The notes: generated by a model from the sequence alone, not told the origin. A DNA stretch of 64,000 nucleotides from Sepiola atlantica (GCA_963556195.1 OY744533.1:47853749-47917748); one strand, 5' to 3'. Positions 45,871-56,716 are shown, numbered from the stretch's first letter. Translations and numbers: made by a program.

Positions 45871-46945
45871 ATCTTACTTCTATCACAGTAGCCCTTACGC
45901 AATATGCCTTATTTAGGTCAAACAAAGGTTTTTTAAAAAGTACTATTGGCGCTATGCTGTGACATGACTTGGTTCCTGTCTGAAGAACGGTGTGCTGATG
46001 ACGGCGATTATTAAGATGGTAATAGAAACTGCTCCTTACAGTCTCTCTATCTTGCATTCGAAGCACGTTGGTCGACCTGTAAATAATCCACTTAATGTTC
46101 GTCTTACGTTATCACCTTTCACGCACATAAAAAATAAGATCATCCGATCAGCAAAGATGGTGTGTAGTTATTAATCTGATATCGCTTAAGAATTTAGCTG
46201 ACAATTATTTTTGCGGTAAGAAAACAGAGTATATTTATTATTTTAAAAAGAATTGCTACGATTTTTAATGAATTAGAGACATCTTCGTTTTATTCAATCA
46301 CAGAATATTTTGTTGACCATGACAATTATTTTTACGGTAGAAGGGCGAGTCATTTTGTAATAGTGTTGACTCTAACAGCATTTATTATCTCAAAAGAAAT
46401 ATTATTAAAAGCAAATTATACAGATTAGTGCCGAAAGCAGCGTGCAATTTAGGTCCCGCAAGTACAAAATTGCTAGCACTATTTGATTGTTATATTAAAT
46501 TTTACTCATGGTAAGATGTTTTGGGATCTTGATTAATAGGTTTGTTTTAATTTAAATTCCTGACAGTCAAACAGACACCACAAAACTTTCTATATAGAGA
46601 GTCTTGAAAGTTGTTACAACCTTTAAAACTATATGAAAAATAAACAAAACAAACTTTTAGTCCCAATTTCTTCGGTGGAAAATTAATCACTGTATTAGTT
46701 AGTGCCAACAATTTATGCTAGTCTTGGTATTTTTGTAGAGATCATCAGTTGTCTAGAAAGAAACACTATTTCCGGGTATTTTAAAACAAAACAGTATTTA
46801 TCTCATGGCTCCCCAGCAGCGACACACTCTCTTTTAAAAAAACAAAAACAAAAAGGTTCCGGAATAATTTCGTTCTAACCTATTTGTTATCAAAATTGTT
46901 TTCCTTATTTGTTTTGTTCGTCTTTGCTCAGGAGATATATATATG
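45871..46945. other. Unassigned sequence
   Basis: No gene or repeat recognised. Confidence 0.4.
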
Positions 46946-47345
46946 AAATTTTAATTATTAAAAATAATAAACCGTTAGAAAACCATACAATGCAATTTTG
47001 TTTTTTTAATTTAATTTTCGAAGATTTACTTCCTCATCAGAATTGCAAATAAAGGTACAGTAAAATCCCATTTTTAATAATCTCTTTGTGTGTGTTTTAA
47101 TTCATCTAGTGGTGAAATTGAATACAGGATGAAAGTTTTCTAAGCTTAGAACACTGTGCGCACAGCGTCAAATGAATAAGAAATATTGTTCTTGTTTAAA
47201 CAGCATTATTTTTTACAGGAAATTTGAATTCTTAACAATAATAAGCCGTTAGAAAGTCATACAATGCGATTTTGTTTCATTAATTGTTTTTACTTTCAAT
47301 TTAATTTTTGAAGATATACTTCTTCGTCAGAATTGCACTGTATTC
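46946..47345 (-). repeat. Tandem pair with hammerhead-like core
   Basis: Two direct copies about 275 bp apart. On the minus strand, copy at 46946-47065: GCAATTCTGATGAGGAAG, TAAATCTTCGAAAATTAAAT, AATTGCATTGTATGG. Copy at 47219-47345: GCAATTCTGACGAAGAAG, TATATCTTCAAAAATTAAAT. CTGATGA, a GAAG/CTTC stem and GAAA are arranged as in a hammerhead core, enclosed by GCAATT/AATTGC. A UH cleavage doublet is not where it should be, so activity is doubtful. Resembles Penelope terminal units. Confidence 0.6.
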
Positions 47346-47351
47346 AATTAT

Positions 47352-47411
<60 letters not shown>
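47346..47411. repeat. (AC)n(TA)n microsatellite
   Basis: Short (AC)n followed by (TA)n. Confidence 0.95.
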
Positions 47412-47414
<3 letters not shown>

Positions 47415-47676
47415 TAGACGAAAAGATACTGTGAGGGCTAAACAGTAATCTCAACAGCATAGGGGAACTCTCCACTGTTCAAATGACCCGTTGGAATGAT
47501 CGCGGAGAAACTTTGGTGAGCATCTCATCAGTATGTTTGATCCTGAATGGGCTCCATTCTCACCTGGCCTAAAACCCCAACATTTTTATCTGTGAGGTTG
47601 TCTCAAGTTAATCTATATGACAGCAATCCCTAAACTGAAGAGGAACATCGCAGTTAACATCATAGAAGTTCCATAA
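47415..47676 (+). pseudogene. Mariner-like transposase C-terminal fragment
   Basis: From 47539 the frame reads DPEWAPFSPGLKPQHFYL, stop, GCLKLIYMTAIPKLKRNIAV, ending TAA at 47674-47676. Tc1/mariner transposases have WPP(R/Y)SPDL(T/N)P-D-FLWG-LK here. The third catalytic Asp of SPDL is Gly (GGC at 47566-47568) and Trp of the FLWG box is a stop. Upstream VQMTRWNDRGETLVSIS is in another frame. A related piece lies at 49637-49915. Confidence 0.75.
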
Positions 47677-47844
47677 AAGGGGTGTCTCGGAGTTCATTGT
47701 TTTGGTTACGTTCATTTATTGCAAAGGTTCAACACTTTCGCACTAATAGTTATATAATTATTTCCGGATTTATTTGGATAAATTATTTGGATAAAGGTCA
47801 CGCTGTTTTGATTGTTGTAGTGGATAGCAATGAACCGGAAAATT

Positions 47845-48050
47845 ACGAAGATTTCGACCCAGTCATAACAAACGGAACTAGAGCAATGAAAACCGGTGGA
47901 TTTAATAAACTGCTCTATTCGAAATTCCGTACAGATTCCCAAGTTCGACAAGATGCACCTGAGGAAGGTCGAAGGTTACATCGAACGAAACGTAAGAGAG
48001 TACAACCAAAGATGAGACATGAGTCGTCCGAATAATCTAAATAATTCATA
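47845..48050 (+). repeat. Family P repeat with intact hammerhead-like core bases
   Basis: Reads CGAAGATTTCGACCCAGTCA, AAACTGCTCTATTCGAAATT, CCGTACAGATTCCCAAGTTC, GCACCTGAGGAAGGTCG, GAACGAAACGTAAGAGAG and AGATGAGACATGAGTCGTCC. CTGAGGA (47959-47965) and GAAACGTA keep all invariant core positions, but stem II is weakened. The 117-codon frame across it is probably fortuitous. Confidence 0.75.
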
Positions 48051-48690
48051 ATATGAATTTGACAAATGTCATACTCTTTCCATGCGGTTGACAATGAACC
48101 GACAAGCGTTTCGCCACAATTTTAGTTGCTTTTAATACATTTGACGAAAGTTTACTCGGATTACCGATTCCATAGTCCGTGCCAGCCGCCATTAAACTAT
48201 TTGTAGCCTAATTTACTCTGTCACTTAAGATTATAACTTTGTTTGAACATGTTTGCACGGTCACAGTTCGGTAAATATACTGATAGGCTAAGTCAATATA
48301 TCTACGCAAACATTCTTTACAGATAAATAAAATGGCTATTTATTTAGGGACTCTCTAAGACTGATGTTGATAGGAAAGAAAGTAAACAGCTTGATGTATG
48401 GCTTGGCATTTCTGTTGTTCTATTGTGAAACGACAGTGTTAGCACTTTGGATAAAAGTGCGCGTTTACGTGGAATATTTAAACATAAACTTTCAACGATG
48501 GTTCATATAACATTTTTGTGACACTTCTAGTTAAATCTAGCGATACTAATACACATATGTCTCGGACACTCTTGGGCAAGATCTTCGCCTAACAGATCCA
48601 CACACACTGCATACCACCGTAGTACACCTAAAACCATCTTTATCGGCCCTTTTTACTTTTTTCAAAGATTGTTCTTCTACATGTCTTAAA
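48051..48690 (+). repeat. Long diverged repeat, copy 1
   Basis: Aligns with 53120-54130 over its whole length: GACAAATGTCATACT, GACAAGCGTTTCGCC, TACCGATTCCATAGTCCGTG, TAATTTACTCTGTCACTTA, AACATGTTTGCACGGTCACA, GTCAATATATCTACG, CGTGTGC-type tail CACCGTAGTACA and ATTGTTCTTCTACATGTC. Family P lies at the left edge in both, so P is probably one end of this longer element. Copy 2 has an extra 353 bp. Confidence 0.85.
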
Positions 48691-48825
48691 TCAAGATATC
48701 TACGCGCACTCTACTTGTAATCTTTGATTTCCAACTTTTCTGATAAAAACAGTATTTACTAGAAAATCTAACCAAATCTATTTACGTAATCGCAAATAGA
48801 CAGTCTGACTCGTAACATGTGTAAT

Positions 48826-49479
48826 TGTGGAACCCCTGTTCCAGCAAAAGTAGAAAAAACAACAGCAGCATCAGAGAAACGTTCTCTGTTAAGAATTCGA
48901 TTTTTATTAGTTGAAATATTGAATACTGATTGTCAATTCTATCAAAATACTGACATCAGCCAATCGTAGAGAGTCGCCCCAGAAGCCGAGCACCCGCTGG
49001 CGTTGACTAAATAAGTGAGAACCCAACTGCCAGTGAGAGATTCAACTTGCCAAACGAACTTATGTTAGTCATAACACGACTACACAGTCTTATTGCAGGC
49101 AATTAAGTCTAGCCGTGGCCGATTGGCTACAAGAACCCTAACAAAATACACAAGTCACAGCCGTGGACTATTATAGAAAGCGACAATTTATACACAGTCT
49201 CCCGAACTCACTCACGCACAAGTCCATACACATAGTGACAAAAAACACTTACTTCGTCTAGCACATTTGAATTTTTCATTACCTTTTTTGTTATTCTTTA
49301 CTTTTGGTTATTCAATCAAGTTGTAAATAAAATTTATATATTATGTATTGATAAACTTTGTAATTATGTTTGATAATGTATGTTTCCACTACATAATTAC
49401 GCATTTACTACGAATAAATGGCGGTTAACACGCGTGTCTATTTCACCAGCTGGACTCCCCATCCCCGGGAGGGTTCACA
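48826..49479 (+). mobile_element. Candidate solo LTR
   Basis: Inverted ends TGTGGAACCC and GGGTTCACA, i.e. TG...CA termini. Inside: a possible promoter AAATAAGTGAGAACCC near 49010, polyadenylation-like AATAAA near 49328 and GAATAAATGG near 49420, and a GC-rich end CAGCTGGACTCCCCATCCCC. Length 654 bp suits an LTR. No target-site duplication (GTAAT against TCGAG) and no second LTR or gag-pol is seen. Confidence 0.45.
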
Positions 49480-49636
49480 TCGAGAACCTGTATAAATGCA
49501 AGAAAAAATGAACCCTACATTACACGTCTAAAATTATGCGATTAGACATGTTTTATTAATTTGGAGTTAAGGCCCCTTTAAAATTTCTGAAAAAAACGAA
49601 TATTAGAAATACAGGCTTTCTCAAGATCTCATTATA

Positions 49637-49915
49637 CAGGGTGCTTCAATATAAAGTGACACATTTAGAGGTTAATAACTCGTCCAATATTAATGATATT
49701 ATTCTGTATTTTCAAGGTTCAGAGAATATAAGATATTGTTTCAAAATAGACATTGATTAGACGAAGAGATATGATGAGGACTAAACTGTAGTGGTGACAG
49801 GATAAAGAAACTCCCCACGGTTCAAATGACTCGTTGGAATAGCCGCGCGGAAACTTTGGTGATCATCTCATGAGAAGCTGCTAGCGAATGTTGGCGGCCA
49901 TATTAAATTCTAAAT
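49637..49915 (+). mobile_element. Mariner-like remnant with 5' inverted repeat
   Basis: TA then CAGGGTGCTTCAATATAAAG, a mariner-style terminus. Further in, GACGAAGAGATATGATGAGG and GGTTCAAATGACTCGTTGGA match 47415-47515. The fragment TVQMTRWN-RAETLVIIS corresponds to the transposase segment before SPDL. Internally deleted. Confidence 0.6.
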
Positions 49916-50130
49916 AAAACTCCATGTCATGTTCTTTCTTATCATATTCATTTCTTGTAAAAATTTCAGTAATAAATTCTGAGCACTTAATAATAGGGGG
50001 TTTCTTTCTAATCATCTTGTGTATCGGTGAAAGGTGGGAAAGTAGGCAGTTGAGATTAAACTATTCAAGCTCCAAAATTAAATACGCATTCCTGAAATTG
50101 TTGGTTGTTTATATAATCTTATCAGGAAAG

Positions 50131-50720
50131 ATAGGAATACCCACCCCAGAACGGAGTATCTTAATTCCCCAAACAAAATAGTGTTGCACTAATTTCATGT
50201 TGCCTAATGAATATTAAAATCAAGATATAATGCAACTAAACCTTATTATAAAATCCTTATTCCAATTTTGATAAAAAATCCTTAGATGATTTTTATCCTA
50301 GAAAATATCTGAAACTTAAGGCTTAAGCTTAAGGGGACAAAAGAAGAAATTGAAATCTATGCAATTTTGCTTAATTGGTCTGACTATGAATCAAATTTTA
50401 TGCAAATCTGAAATATATCAATTTCAAAATGGGAGATTGTGCCCATATTTTTCTCTTAAAAACCCCTTTAAAATACTTAAAATGAAACTAAAATTTGGAG
50501 AATATTTATTAATTGATGTCTAATAGCTATTGGTAAATTTTCACAAAATTCGGAAGTATCTAAATTTTCACGAAGGGCTTCCCCCCCTCATTGCCCATTA
50601 GCATAAAACTAAATTAAGCTAAATATGCCACATATTACCCAATTTGTTTAGGAGTGAATCCTATAATAGAAATATATAAATATTTATAAACATACACTTA
50701 ACCATATACAAACGGATGTG
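50131..50720 (-). mobile_element. Non-autonomous Helitron, copy 5
   Basis: Minus orientation: GGATTCACTCCTAAACAAAT, TTTAGCTTAATTTAG, ACCAATTAAGCAAAATTGC, TCAAAATTGGAATAAGGATT, and the 3' hairpin CTCCGTTCTGGGGTGGGTAT with the end CTAG decayed (CCTATC). Interior phrases match copies 1-4 in reverse. Confidence 0.75.
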
Positions 50721-50964
50721 TTTGAACTGTTGTTGCTGGTTGAACAGAGGATTTTAGTAAATGAGAAAAATCTTATGAATATATTTACTTAACTTTGGAA
50801 TGTGGATATTATTATCTCAACTGCCCACCATTCTTTATCTTAACGACTCCAGTTTTAAATGAATATTTGTTCCTAAATTTCCTTTTAACTCGAATTTTAT
50901 TTTTTTACGAAAATTTCTACACCTTCAACAATACTTTTTCACTTTAGCACTCTACGTGAGAGTC

Positions 50965-51570
50965 CAACATCCAAACCCCTCGGCCTAACATTCACATGTA
51001 ATATGAATTAGAACAATTACATAGAAGATACTGCCAAGTCTGCTGCAAAGAAAGTGTGGTCCCTCTACCGGGCTAGAAAACTTCTCACACCTGCCAGTAT
51101 CTTATATCTCTACAAAGCCACCATTCGCCCATGCATGGAGTATTGTTGCCACATCTGGGCTGGTGCACCAACCATTAGTCTCTCCCGTTTATACGGGGTT
51201 CGACGAAGAGCCTCTAATCTAATAGAGCCCACACTGTCTACCAAGCTCCAACCCCTGTCCCATCGTCACACTATTACATTCCTGTGCTTGTTTTAAAAAT
51301 ACTTCAATTGAATGTGCGCTGACAAACTTGCTGCACATGTGCTCTCTCGACGTAAATACCCCCGACCAACTCATTAACCAGCAAAATCCCACACCTTCAC
51401 TGGAGAAGTCCTCAAATACCGGAAAGCTTTCTTCTGTAATAGCTTCTTTCCTCGAACTGCTTTCCTTTAGAATTCTCTACCTGCTCCCTGTTTTCCTGAC
51501 TGTAATAACATGAAGACATTTAAATGTAATATGAACAAACATCTCGCTGCAGAACCACTCACTTAGTATT
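50965..51570 (+). mobile_element. LINE C-terminal fragment, copy C
   Basis: TAKSAAKKVWSLYRARKLLT, PASILYLYKATIRPCMEYCC and HIWAGAPTISLSRLYGVRRR, then out-of-frame tail SFLELLSF-NSLPAPCFPDC and FKCNMNKHLAA. About 85% of visible residues match copy A at 25.2-25.75 kb. The FADD box and everything upstream are missing (5' truncation near 50965). Confidence 0.85.
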
Positions 51571-51675
51571 CCAATATAAACCTGGCTCCAAATTCAGAGT
51601 AGCACATTACGGCTCAGTGGCGATGTGCCTTGTTTAGGATGAATATAAATTTTAAATTTAAAAATTCATATAGCA

Positions 51676-51785
51676 TAATATAGTGGACACACCGGTTCCC
51701 GTATGATCATCGAAGTTAACCGACGTGGAGCCTGATCAGTACAAGGTGGGTGACCATTTGGTAATATCAAGTGATGTATCTGATG
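51676..51785 (+). mobile_element. 5S-rRNA-derived head
   Basis: ACACCGGTTCCCGTATGATC, ATCGAAGTTAACCGACGTGG, AGCCTGATCAGTACAAGGTG and GGTGACCATTTGGTAATATC follow 5S rRNA in order, with the internal promoter region recognisable. More diverged than 13.6-13.9 kb. Sequence to about 51945 may be its body. Confidence 0.7.
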
Positions 51786-51954
51786 ACAACTCCCTGCAAA
51801 ACATCTAATATTAACGTTTTCTCTGACCGGGATGTACATGCGACTATGACTTTAATTTTCCCTAGAGACTTCCTCCATCGCCCCAGGTACCAGGCATGTC
51901 GAATTACAGCGTATAATCCCCTTAAGATTATTATATCCAGGGAAATAAAGCAGA

Positions 51955-52216
51955 TATAGAGAGAAAGATAGATAGAAAAAAGAATGTAAAGAAAGAAAGA
52001 AAAAAGTAAAACGCTAGAAATGGAGATAGAAAAGATAAAGAATGAAAGAGAGGGCGCATGAGAGAGGGGGGAAGGGCAGATAGTGAGATAACTCGAGAGA
52101 TGTAGCGGAAAACGGACGCAAGAGAAAAAGAAGAGAGAAAAAAGAAAGAAAAAGAAAGAGACAAACCGACAGACAGCGAGAAAGCTACAAAGAGAAAGGA
52201 AAGGAAAGGGAAATAT
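51955..52216. repeat. Polypurine tract
   Basis: About 260 bp that is mostly A and G on the plus strand (GAAAGAAAGAAAAAAGTAAA, GAGAGAGGGGGGAAGGGC). The minus-strand Ser/Phe/Leu-rich frames are artefacts of this composition. Confidence 0.85.
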
Positions 52217-52344
52217 AGATAAACCCTCGTACGAAAACAATCACAGCAAGAACACGCATGACTACAACCACAGCAAGGGACTTTCATTTCTCTCTCTTCG
52301 AACACGAGACCAAGCTCAACTTCCATGAAAAAAGTTTATTTTCT

Positions 52345-52440
52345 AAAGCGTCATGTCAGTGGAACCAAATACCAGGAAGCTGCTTCCCAGCCGACTAAAA
52401 CATGATCGTCTTCAAGTCTAATGTAAACTAATACTTATTA
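52345..52440 (+). mobile_element. LINE tail fragment
   Basis: SGSCFPAD-like GAAGCTGCTTCCCAGCCGAC and ATGATCGTCTTCAAGTCTAA (MIVFKSNV) match the end of LINE copy B at 62845-62890 (CGGAGTTGCTTCCCAGACGA, ATGATTGTTTTTAAGTCCAA). Confidence 0.7.
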
Positions 52441-52504
52441 AGATGTTACAATAAGACAAAGAAATCTAATTTAAATAAGCATATAAATAAGTATGTCCTT
52501 CAGA

Positions 52505-52755
52505 ATATGCAATGTTTCGAAATTCTTAGATGAAAATTGATAATTTGTATTATTTGAATTATTCGGACTATTTTCTCATCTTGGATATTATTCTCAACGT
52601 TTCGGCCGATATAACCTCCGACTTTCTTCAAGTGCGTCTTGTCGACCTCGAAAATCTTTCTGTCAACTCTTGAATCTGCGCGGAAGAACACTTTATTTAA
52701 TCCACGGAGGTAACTTGTTCTCATTCCGTCAGCCTTGACCGGGTAGAAATCTTAA
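52505..52755 (-). repeat. Family P repeat
   Basis: Minus strand: GATTTCTACCCGGTCAAGGC, TGGATTAAATAAAGTGTTCT, CACTTGAAGAAAGTCGGAGG, TATCGGCCGAAACGTTGAGA, ATAATATCCAAGATGAGAAA. Hammerhead-like core with C3 changed to T. Confidence 0.78.
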
Positions 52756-52929
52756 GTAATTCGCAATTGTATTCTTAGTATCGCCCGCACTGAGTATTGA
52801 ACCTTCACCCCCCAGAAGACTGTCACTTAAAACTGATTATTACTTAGCACTTTTATCCGTTTCCATATATTTTAATGTAATGGAAGGATTGTCAGTTGAA
52901 TGATGAAAAATACAATTACGAATTAGTCA

Positions 52930-53119
52930 AGGCTTTTTCTCGATCATGGCTGACGAAAAGATAAAACGTTACCCCCGTGAATTAAATAAAGGTTTCTGTT
53001 CAGAATTCCGTACAGATACCCGAGTTCTGACTACATGTATGTAAAGAATGTCAGAGGTTACATCGATCGAAACATTGTAAGACTAACATCCAAGGTGAGA
53101 AAAGTAGTCTGAATAATAA
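52930..53119 (+). repeat. Family P repeat
   Basis: Plus orientation: GAATTAAATAAAGGTTTCTG, AATTCCGTACAGATACCCGA, GAATGTCAGAGGTTACATCG, ATCGAAACATTGTAAGACTA, ACATCCAAGGTGAGAAAAGT. Runs directly into long repeat copy 2, and faces the P copy at 52505-52755 head-to-head. Confidence 0.75.
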
Positions 53120-54130
53120 AAACAATTCAGAAGATGCATTTACAAATGTTATATTGTTTCGATTGACATAGTGATTGACAAGCTTTTCGCACCGATTTTA
53201 CTTGCTTTAGTTAACATGATAGAGTTGACGCGATTTAAACTCGAATTACCGATTCTATAGTCTGTGTCAGCAACGATTAAGCTATGTGTAGCCTCATTTA
53301 CTCTGTCACTTTAGATGATAACGTTGTTTAAACATGTTTGCAAGTCACAGTTCGATAGATATTCTGATACGGTTAGTCAATATATCTACGTAAACTGTTT
53401 TTACTAAAGACTATTTGTTTAGAGAATCTTCAGAACAAGTGTTGCTAGAAAAGAAAACAGTTTTATGTATTAGTTGGCATTTTCCTTATTCTATTGTGAA
53501 AAGACGGGGTTAGCACTTTGAATAAAAGTGCACGTTAATAAGGAAACGTGTAAATATAACCTTCAACCTGATATAACATTTTCGTGACACAGCTGGCTCA
53601 ATCTTAACAATCTAGTGATACTGTAAGAATATACGTTACTTTAATTCACAGCTCATAATCAAACATATATTCTAACATATATATCGTTATAAAGAAAGAC
53701 TAAGACCAAAGTATGGTTAACACATTTATTTACAGTTGACAATTATGAAAGACAATCAACGTTAAAAATTAAAAAAAACAATAAAATATATTAAGTTTTC
53801 AAATAGGAACATTGCTTGCTGGGGTGTCTAGATTCTTCATTTTGTGGGTGCCCCACGAAATAATGCCGACAGCGGTTGATTTTTAATACTTCTTGATACC
53901 GTTTTGGGAACAATGAAGATGGAAACACTAGGCTGTGCTCAAAACTGATGCATCCCCAGTATCGGTTCCTTACAATAATAAGCACACCTGTATCGGACAC
54001 TATTCGGCAAGATGTTCACACATACACACACACGCGCGTCACATACACCACATTACACCGTAGTACAACGAAATGACTGGCCTTTTCTCATGTTCTTTTA
54101 TTTAAAAGATTCTTCTTCTGCATGTCCTAC
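53120..54130 (+). repeat. Long diverged repeat, copy 2, with insertion
   Basis: Homologous to 48051-48690: ACAAATGTTATATTG, GACAAGCTTTTCGCACCGAT, TACCGATTCTATAGTCTGTG, CATTTACTCTGTCACTTTAG, AACATGTTTGCAAGTCACAG, then after the insert ACACCTGTATCGGACACTAT, CACCGTAGTACAACG and GATTCTTCTTCTGCATGTCC. Confidence 0.85.
53622..53974. mobile_element. 353-bp insertion, MITE-like
   Basis: Absent from the homologous position in copy 1 (after AGCGATACT at about 48550). Ends TGTAAGAAT and, read inward from the right, TGTAAGGAAC form short inverted repeats. Interior is non-coding and includes GTGGGTGCCCCACGAAATAA. Superfamily not determinable. Confidence 0.6.
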
Positions 54131-54588
54131 TTCCTAAACTCATAAACTACTCAAACTCTGTCACTCCTTACCCGGTCCTGAGTATAAGGCTCCAAACTGA
54201 AAAAATTGGAGAATGTAGATTAATCTCTTCGTGCTCATTATTCCCAGTTCCACTGTGCGTCCGAGGTGGTAGTACCTGTCCAGCTCTCAATATATGGGTT
54301 AAATATGACCGGCCCTGGGTATGACATGAGACAGCATCTGGCGATGAGATCTCAATTTGAGAGCTTTAAGGAGTGTGGAGTCACACGTAAGTTCCCATTA
54401 GTCCCTAGTCAACTCTCACCCAGTTGTAGAATATTTCATGTCCAATTCTATGAGTTCATTGCATGATCCTACTTTATGGTAGATACACGTAGTTTGTAGG
54501 TAATACCGGTTTAGTTAATAAAAACAAATTAATGTCTGAACACGATTAGAATATGTGTCTACGAAGAGAGACTATTTAAAGCTTACTT
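54131..54588. other. Unassigned sequence
   Basis: Nothing recognised. A 66-codon frame at 54266-54466 has no domain. Confidence 0.4.
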
Positions 54589-55190
54589 AGTTGTACTTGA
54601 CCGGTTTTCGCCGGAGATGTCTTAACCAGCATCCAATGGAAACAACATATCTCGAAACGCTGCGCTCTCTTGTCTCCGTTCCGCGGAAGCATCGGTGATA
54701 ATTTGGAGCAAATCTTTTTACCAACATTGGAAACCGTAGACGCGAGGGCCAGACAGTTTATGTGTCTACTTTGAACGCCGCCAGCCAGGTTGCTTTCGCC
54801 ATCCGGACATGGGTTCGGAGGCCATAGCTTTGTGTATGAATTTATTTTCTTCGCATCGGAGCACGTAACTTAGCCAACGAAGGCGTCTAGCTGCAAGCGA
54901 CTAGGAGACAGGGTGTGTGTGGCAACGACGTCGGACTTCGACATTAGAGATTCTGCGCAGTGGTCTGATGCAGGTAAGTCGACGCAAATAGTTGTGATGG
55001 AAGACCTATAGTCTGTACAGATCCTTCTGTCGTAGTGGGCAAGGGTGGTACTTATTATACCAGTGTGTTTAGTGGGATTCCAATACGCGACGAAATGTGA
55101 GCTTTCAGATGACAGAAGGCTGACCTGGCACTGTTGATTCGATGCTAGTGTTGATGTAGCCGTTCGTCTACCAGCTCTTTCAGTTGATCG
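54589..55190 (-). mobile_element. RTE-like LINE C-terminal fragment
   Basis: Minus-strand translation with frameshifts: FHHNYLRRLTCIRPLRRISN, VEVRRRCHTHPVS, SLAARRLRWLSYVLRCEENK, MASEPMSGWRKQPGWR. This matches the tail of the LINE class with FHMRCLRRLLGI...(T/N)EVL...RRLRWLGHV-RMP...W-R-RGGQ. It is the region downstream of that seen at 20545-20905. Confidence 0.75.
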
Positions 55191-55689
55191 AATATCAAAT
55201 GTGTACAGATAACTCTAATCTCTTGCTTTTATATAAAGTATCAAGGCCAAAAGCCACTCGAGGATAAAGGTTAAAGAGATGGATGCATTGTTAGTTAAAT
55301 GATGAAGAATATTATTAGGGGATTGAATATGATGAATGGAATGGACAAAATATGATTACCAACAGCTGTGCCTGTAAGACTGTTTTTATTACAACTAGAG
55401 TAATTACGTAAAAATTGTATATATTTACTATAATATTTTCTAAATGTTTACCGTTGCTTTTTGGTGGATACACGTGTTTGTGTAGGTAATAGCGTTTTTA
55501 AATGAAACGTTTTTATAATTGTCCACGTGGCTGGGAACATAGGAAATGCTCAAAGAGAAAAAAGAATCCCAGGGTTCGAACCTGTAAGGTTTATAATAAG
55601 TAGGTTAGGGTTTGTATATTTTTTAGCAATAAATGAAAAGACACCATATATGTATTTTTTTTCAAAATACAATTAGTTTTATTTAGTTT
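55191..55689. other. Unassigned sequence
   Basis: Contains an isolated minus-strand B-box-like GGTTCGAACCC at about 55574-55584 without an A box. Nothing else. Confidence 0.4.
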
Positions 55690-55980
55690 CGAGAGACAAT
55701 GGATACCCCTTGTAAGGATGCCTGCGCGGATAGTCAATTAGAAATCAAAAGTTGTGCAATCCTAACCGCACACTTCCTTAATCGGCACTGCTCGATTCTA
55801 GAAGCAAGGAGAAGTTCGGGAATACTGGAAACAATGACGAGAGAAGCAGATAACTCTCCGACATGCAGTACCTTGTATTCCTCAACGGTCACCCATTTTA
55901 GTAATGATCCGGCTCAACCTCGCTTAACTACTGTGATCTAACGTGAATCGGTGTGTCATCGTGATTATGCCGTATATGTA
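55690..55980 (-). mobile_element. 5S-rRNA-derived SINE
   Basis: Minus strand head: GATGACACACCGATTCACGT, TAGATCACAGTAGTTAAGCG, AGGTTGAGCCGGATCATTAC, AAAATGGGTGACCGTTGAGG, AATACAAGGTACTGCATGTC, matching 5S rRNA order. The body continues to an AATTAGTTTTATTTAG-like end near 55670. The plus-strand 80-codon frame is a by-product. Confidence 0.72.
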
Positions 55981-56336
55981 TAGCATGTGTATCATCAGAG
56001 AATTTGCAAATGTGCCTAGAGTTAATACACTGCTATTATGCTTCTGGCAACGGTGAGATTCAAGCGATACGTGATTGCAACAAGCAATCTTGCCTCGTTG
56101 ATAACAAATACAAGCTCTTATAAAATTAATAAAAGAAAAGTTTCAAACGAACAATCCTTTAGACGTTAAATTAAAACCAGGGAGAACTGCATTCAGCAAA
56201 GAAGTAAGAATCGTTGCTATAGAAACTACTGTTGAAACAGTTTGCAATAAATACAGATTTACACTTGTGACTATTTCAAAATCGACATATATTCATAAAT
56301 AAACTACGTAATCAATATGTCATGACATGAAAGTAT
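55981..56336. other. Unassigned sequence
   Basis: No feature recognised. Confidence 0.4.
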
Positions 56337-56339
56337 ATG

Positions 56340-56376
<37 letters not shown>

Positions 56377-56636
56377 GTCTATATATACATACATATGTAT
56401 ATATATATATTTATATATGTCTATATATACACACAATTGTATATATATATACATATGTATATATATATATACACACACATATGTATATATATATACACAC
56501 AAATGTGTATATATATATACATATATATACACACATATGTATATATATATATATATATACACACACATATGTGTATATATATATACACACATATGTATAT
56601 ATATATATACACACATATGTATATATATATACACAC

Positions 56637-56714
<78 letters not shown>
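56337..56714. repeat. Compound (TA)n/(ACACATATGTAT)n microsatellite
   Basis: Repeated ATATACACACATATGTATAT units with variable TA length, ending in pure (TA)n next to foldback F2. Open frames in all phases are artefacts. Confidence 0.96.

Positions 56715-56716
<2 letters not shown>

Noticed and set aside
47682..48035. 117-codon plus-strand frame
   Set aside because: Half of it is a family P copy, and the other P copies do not keep this frame open.
51767..52326. Ser/Phe/Leu-rich minus-strand frames of 157 and 131 codons
   Set aside because: Explained by a polypurine tract on the plus strand.
55574..55590. B-box-like GGTTCGAACCC on the minus strand followed by a T-run
   Set aside because: No A box or acceptor pairing at the right distance.
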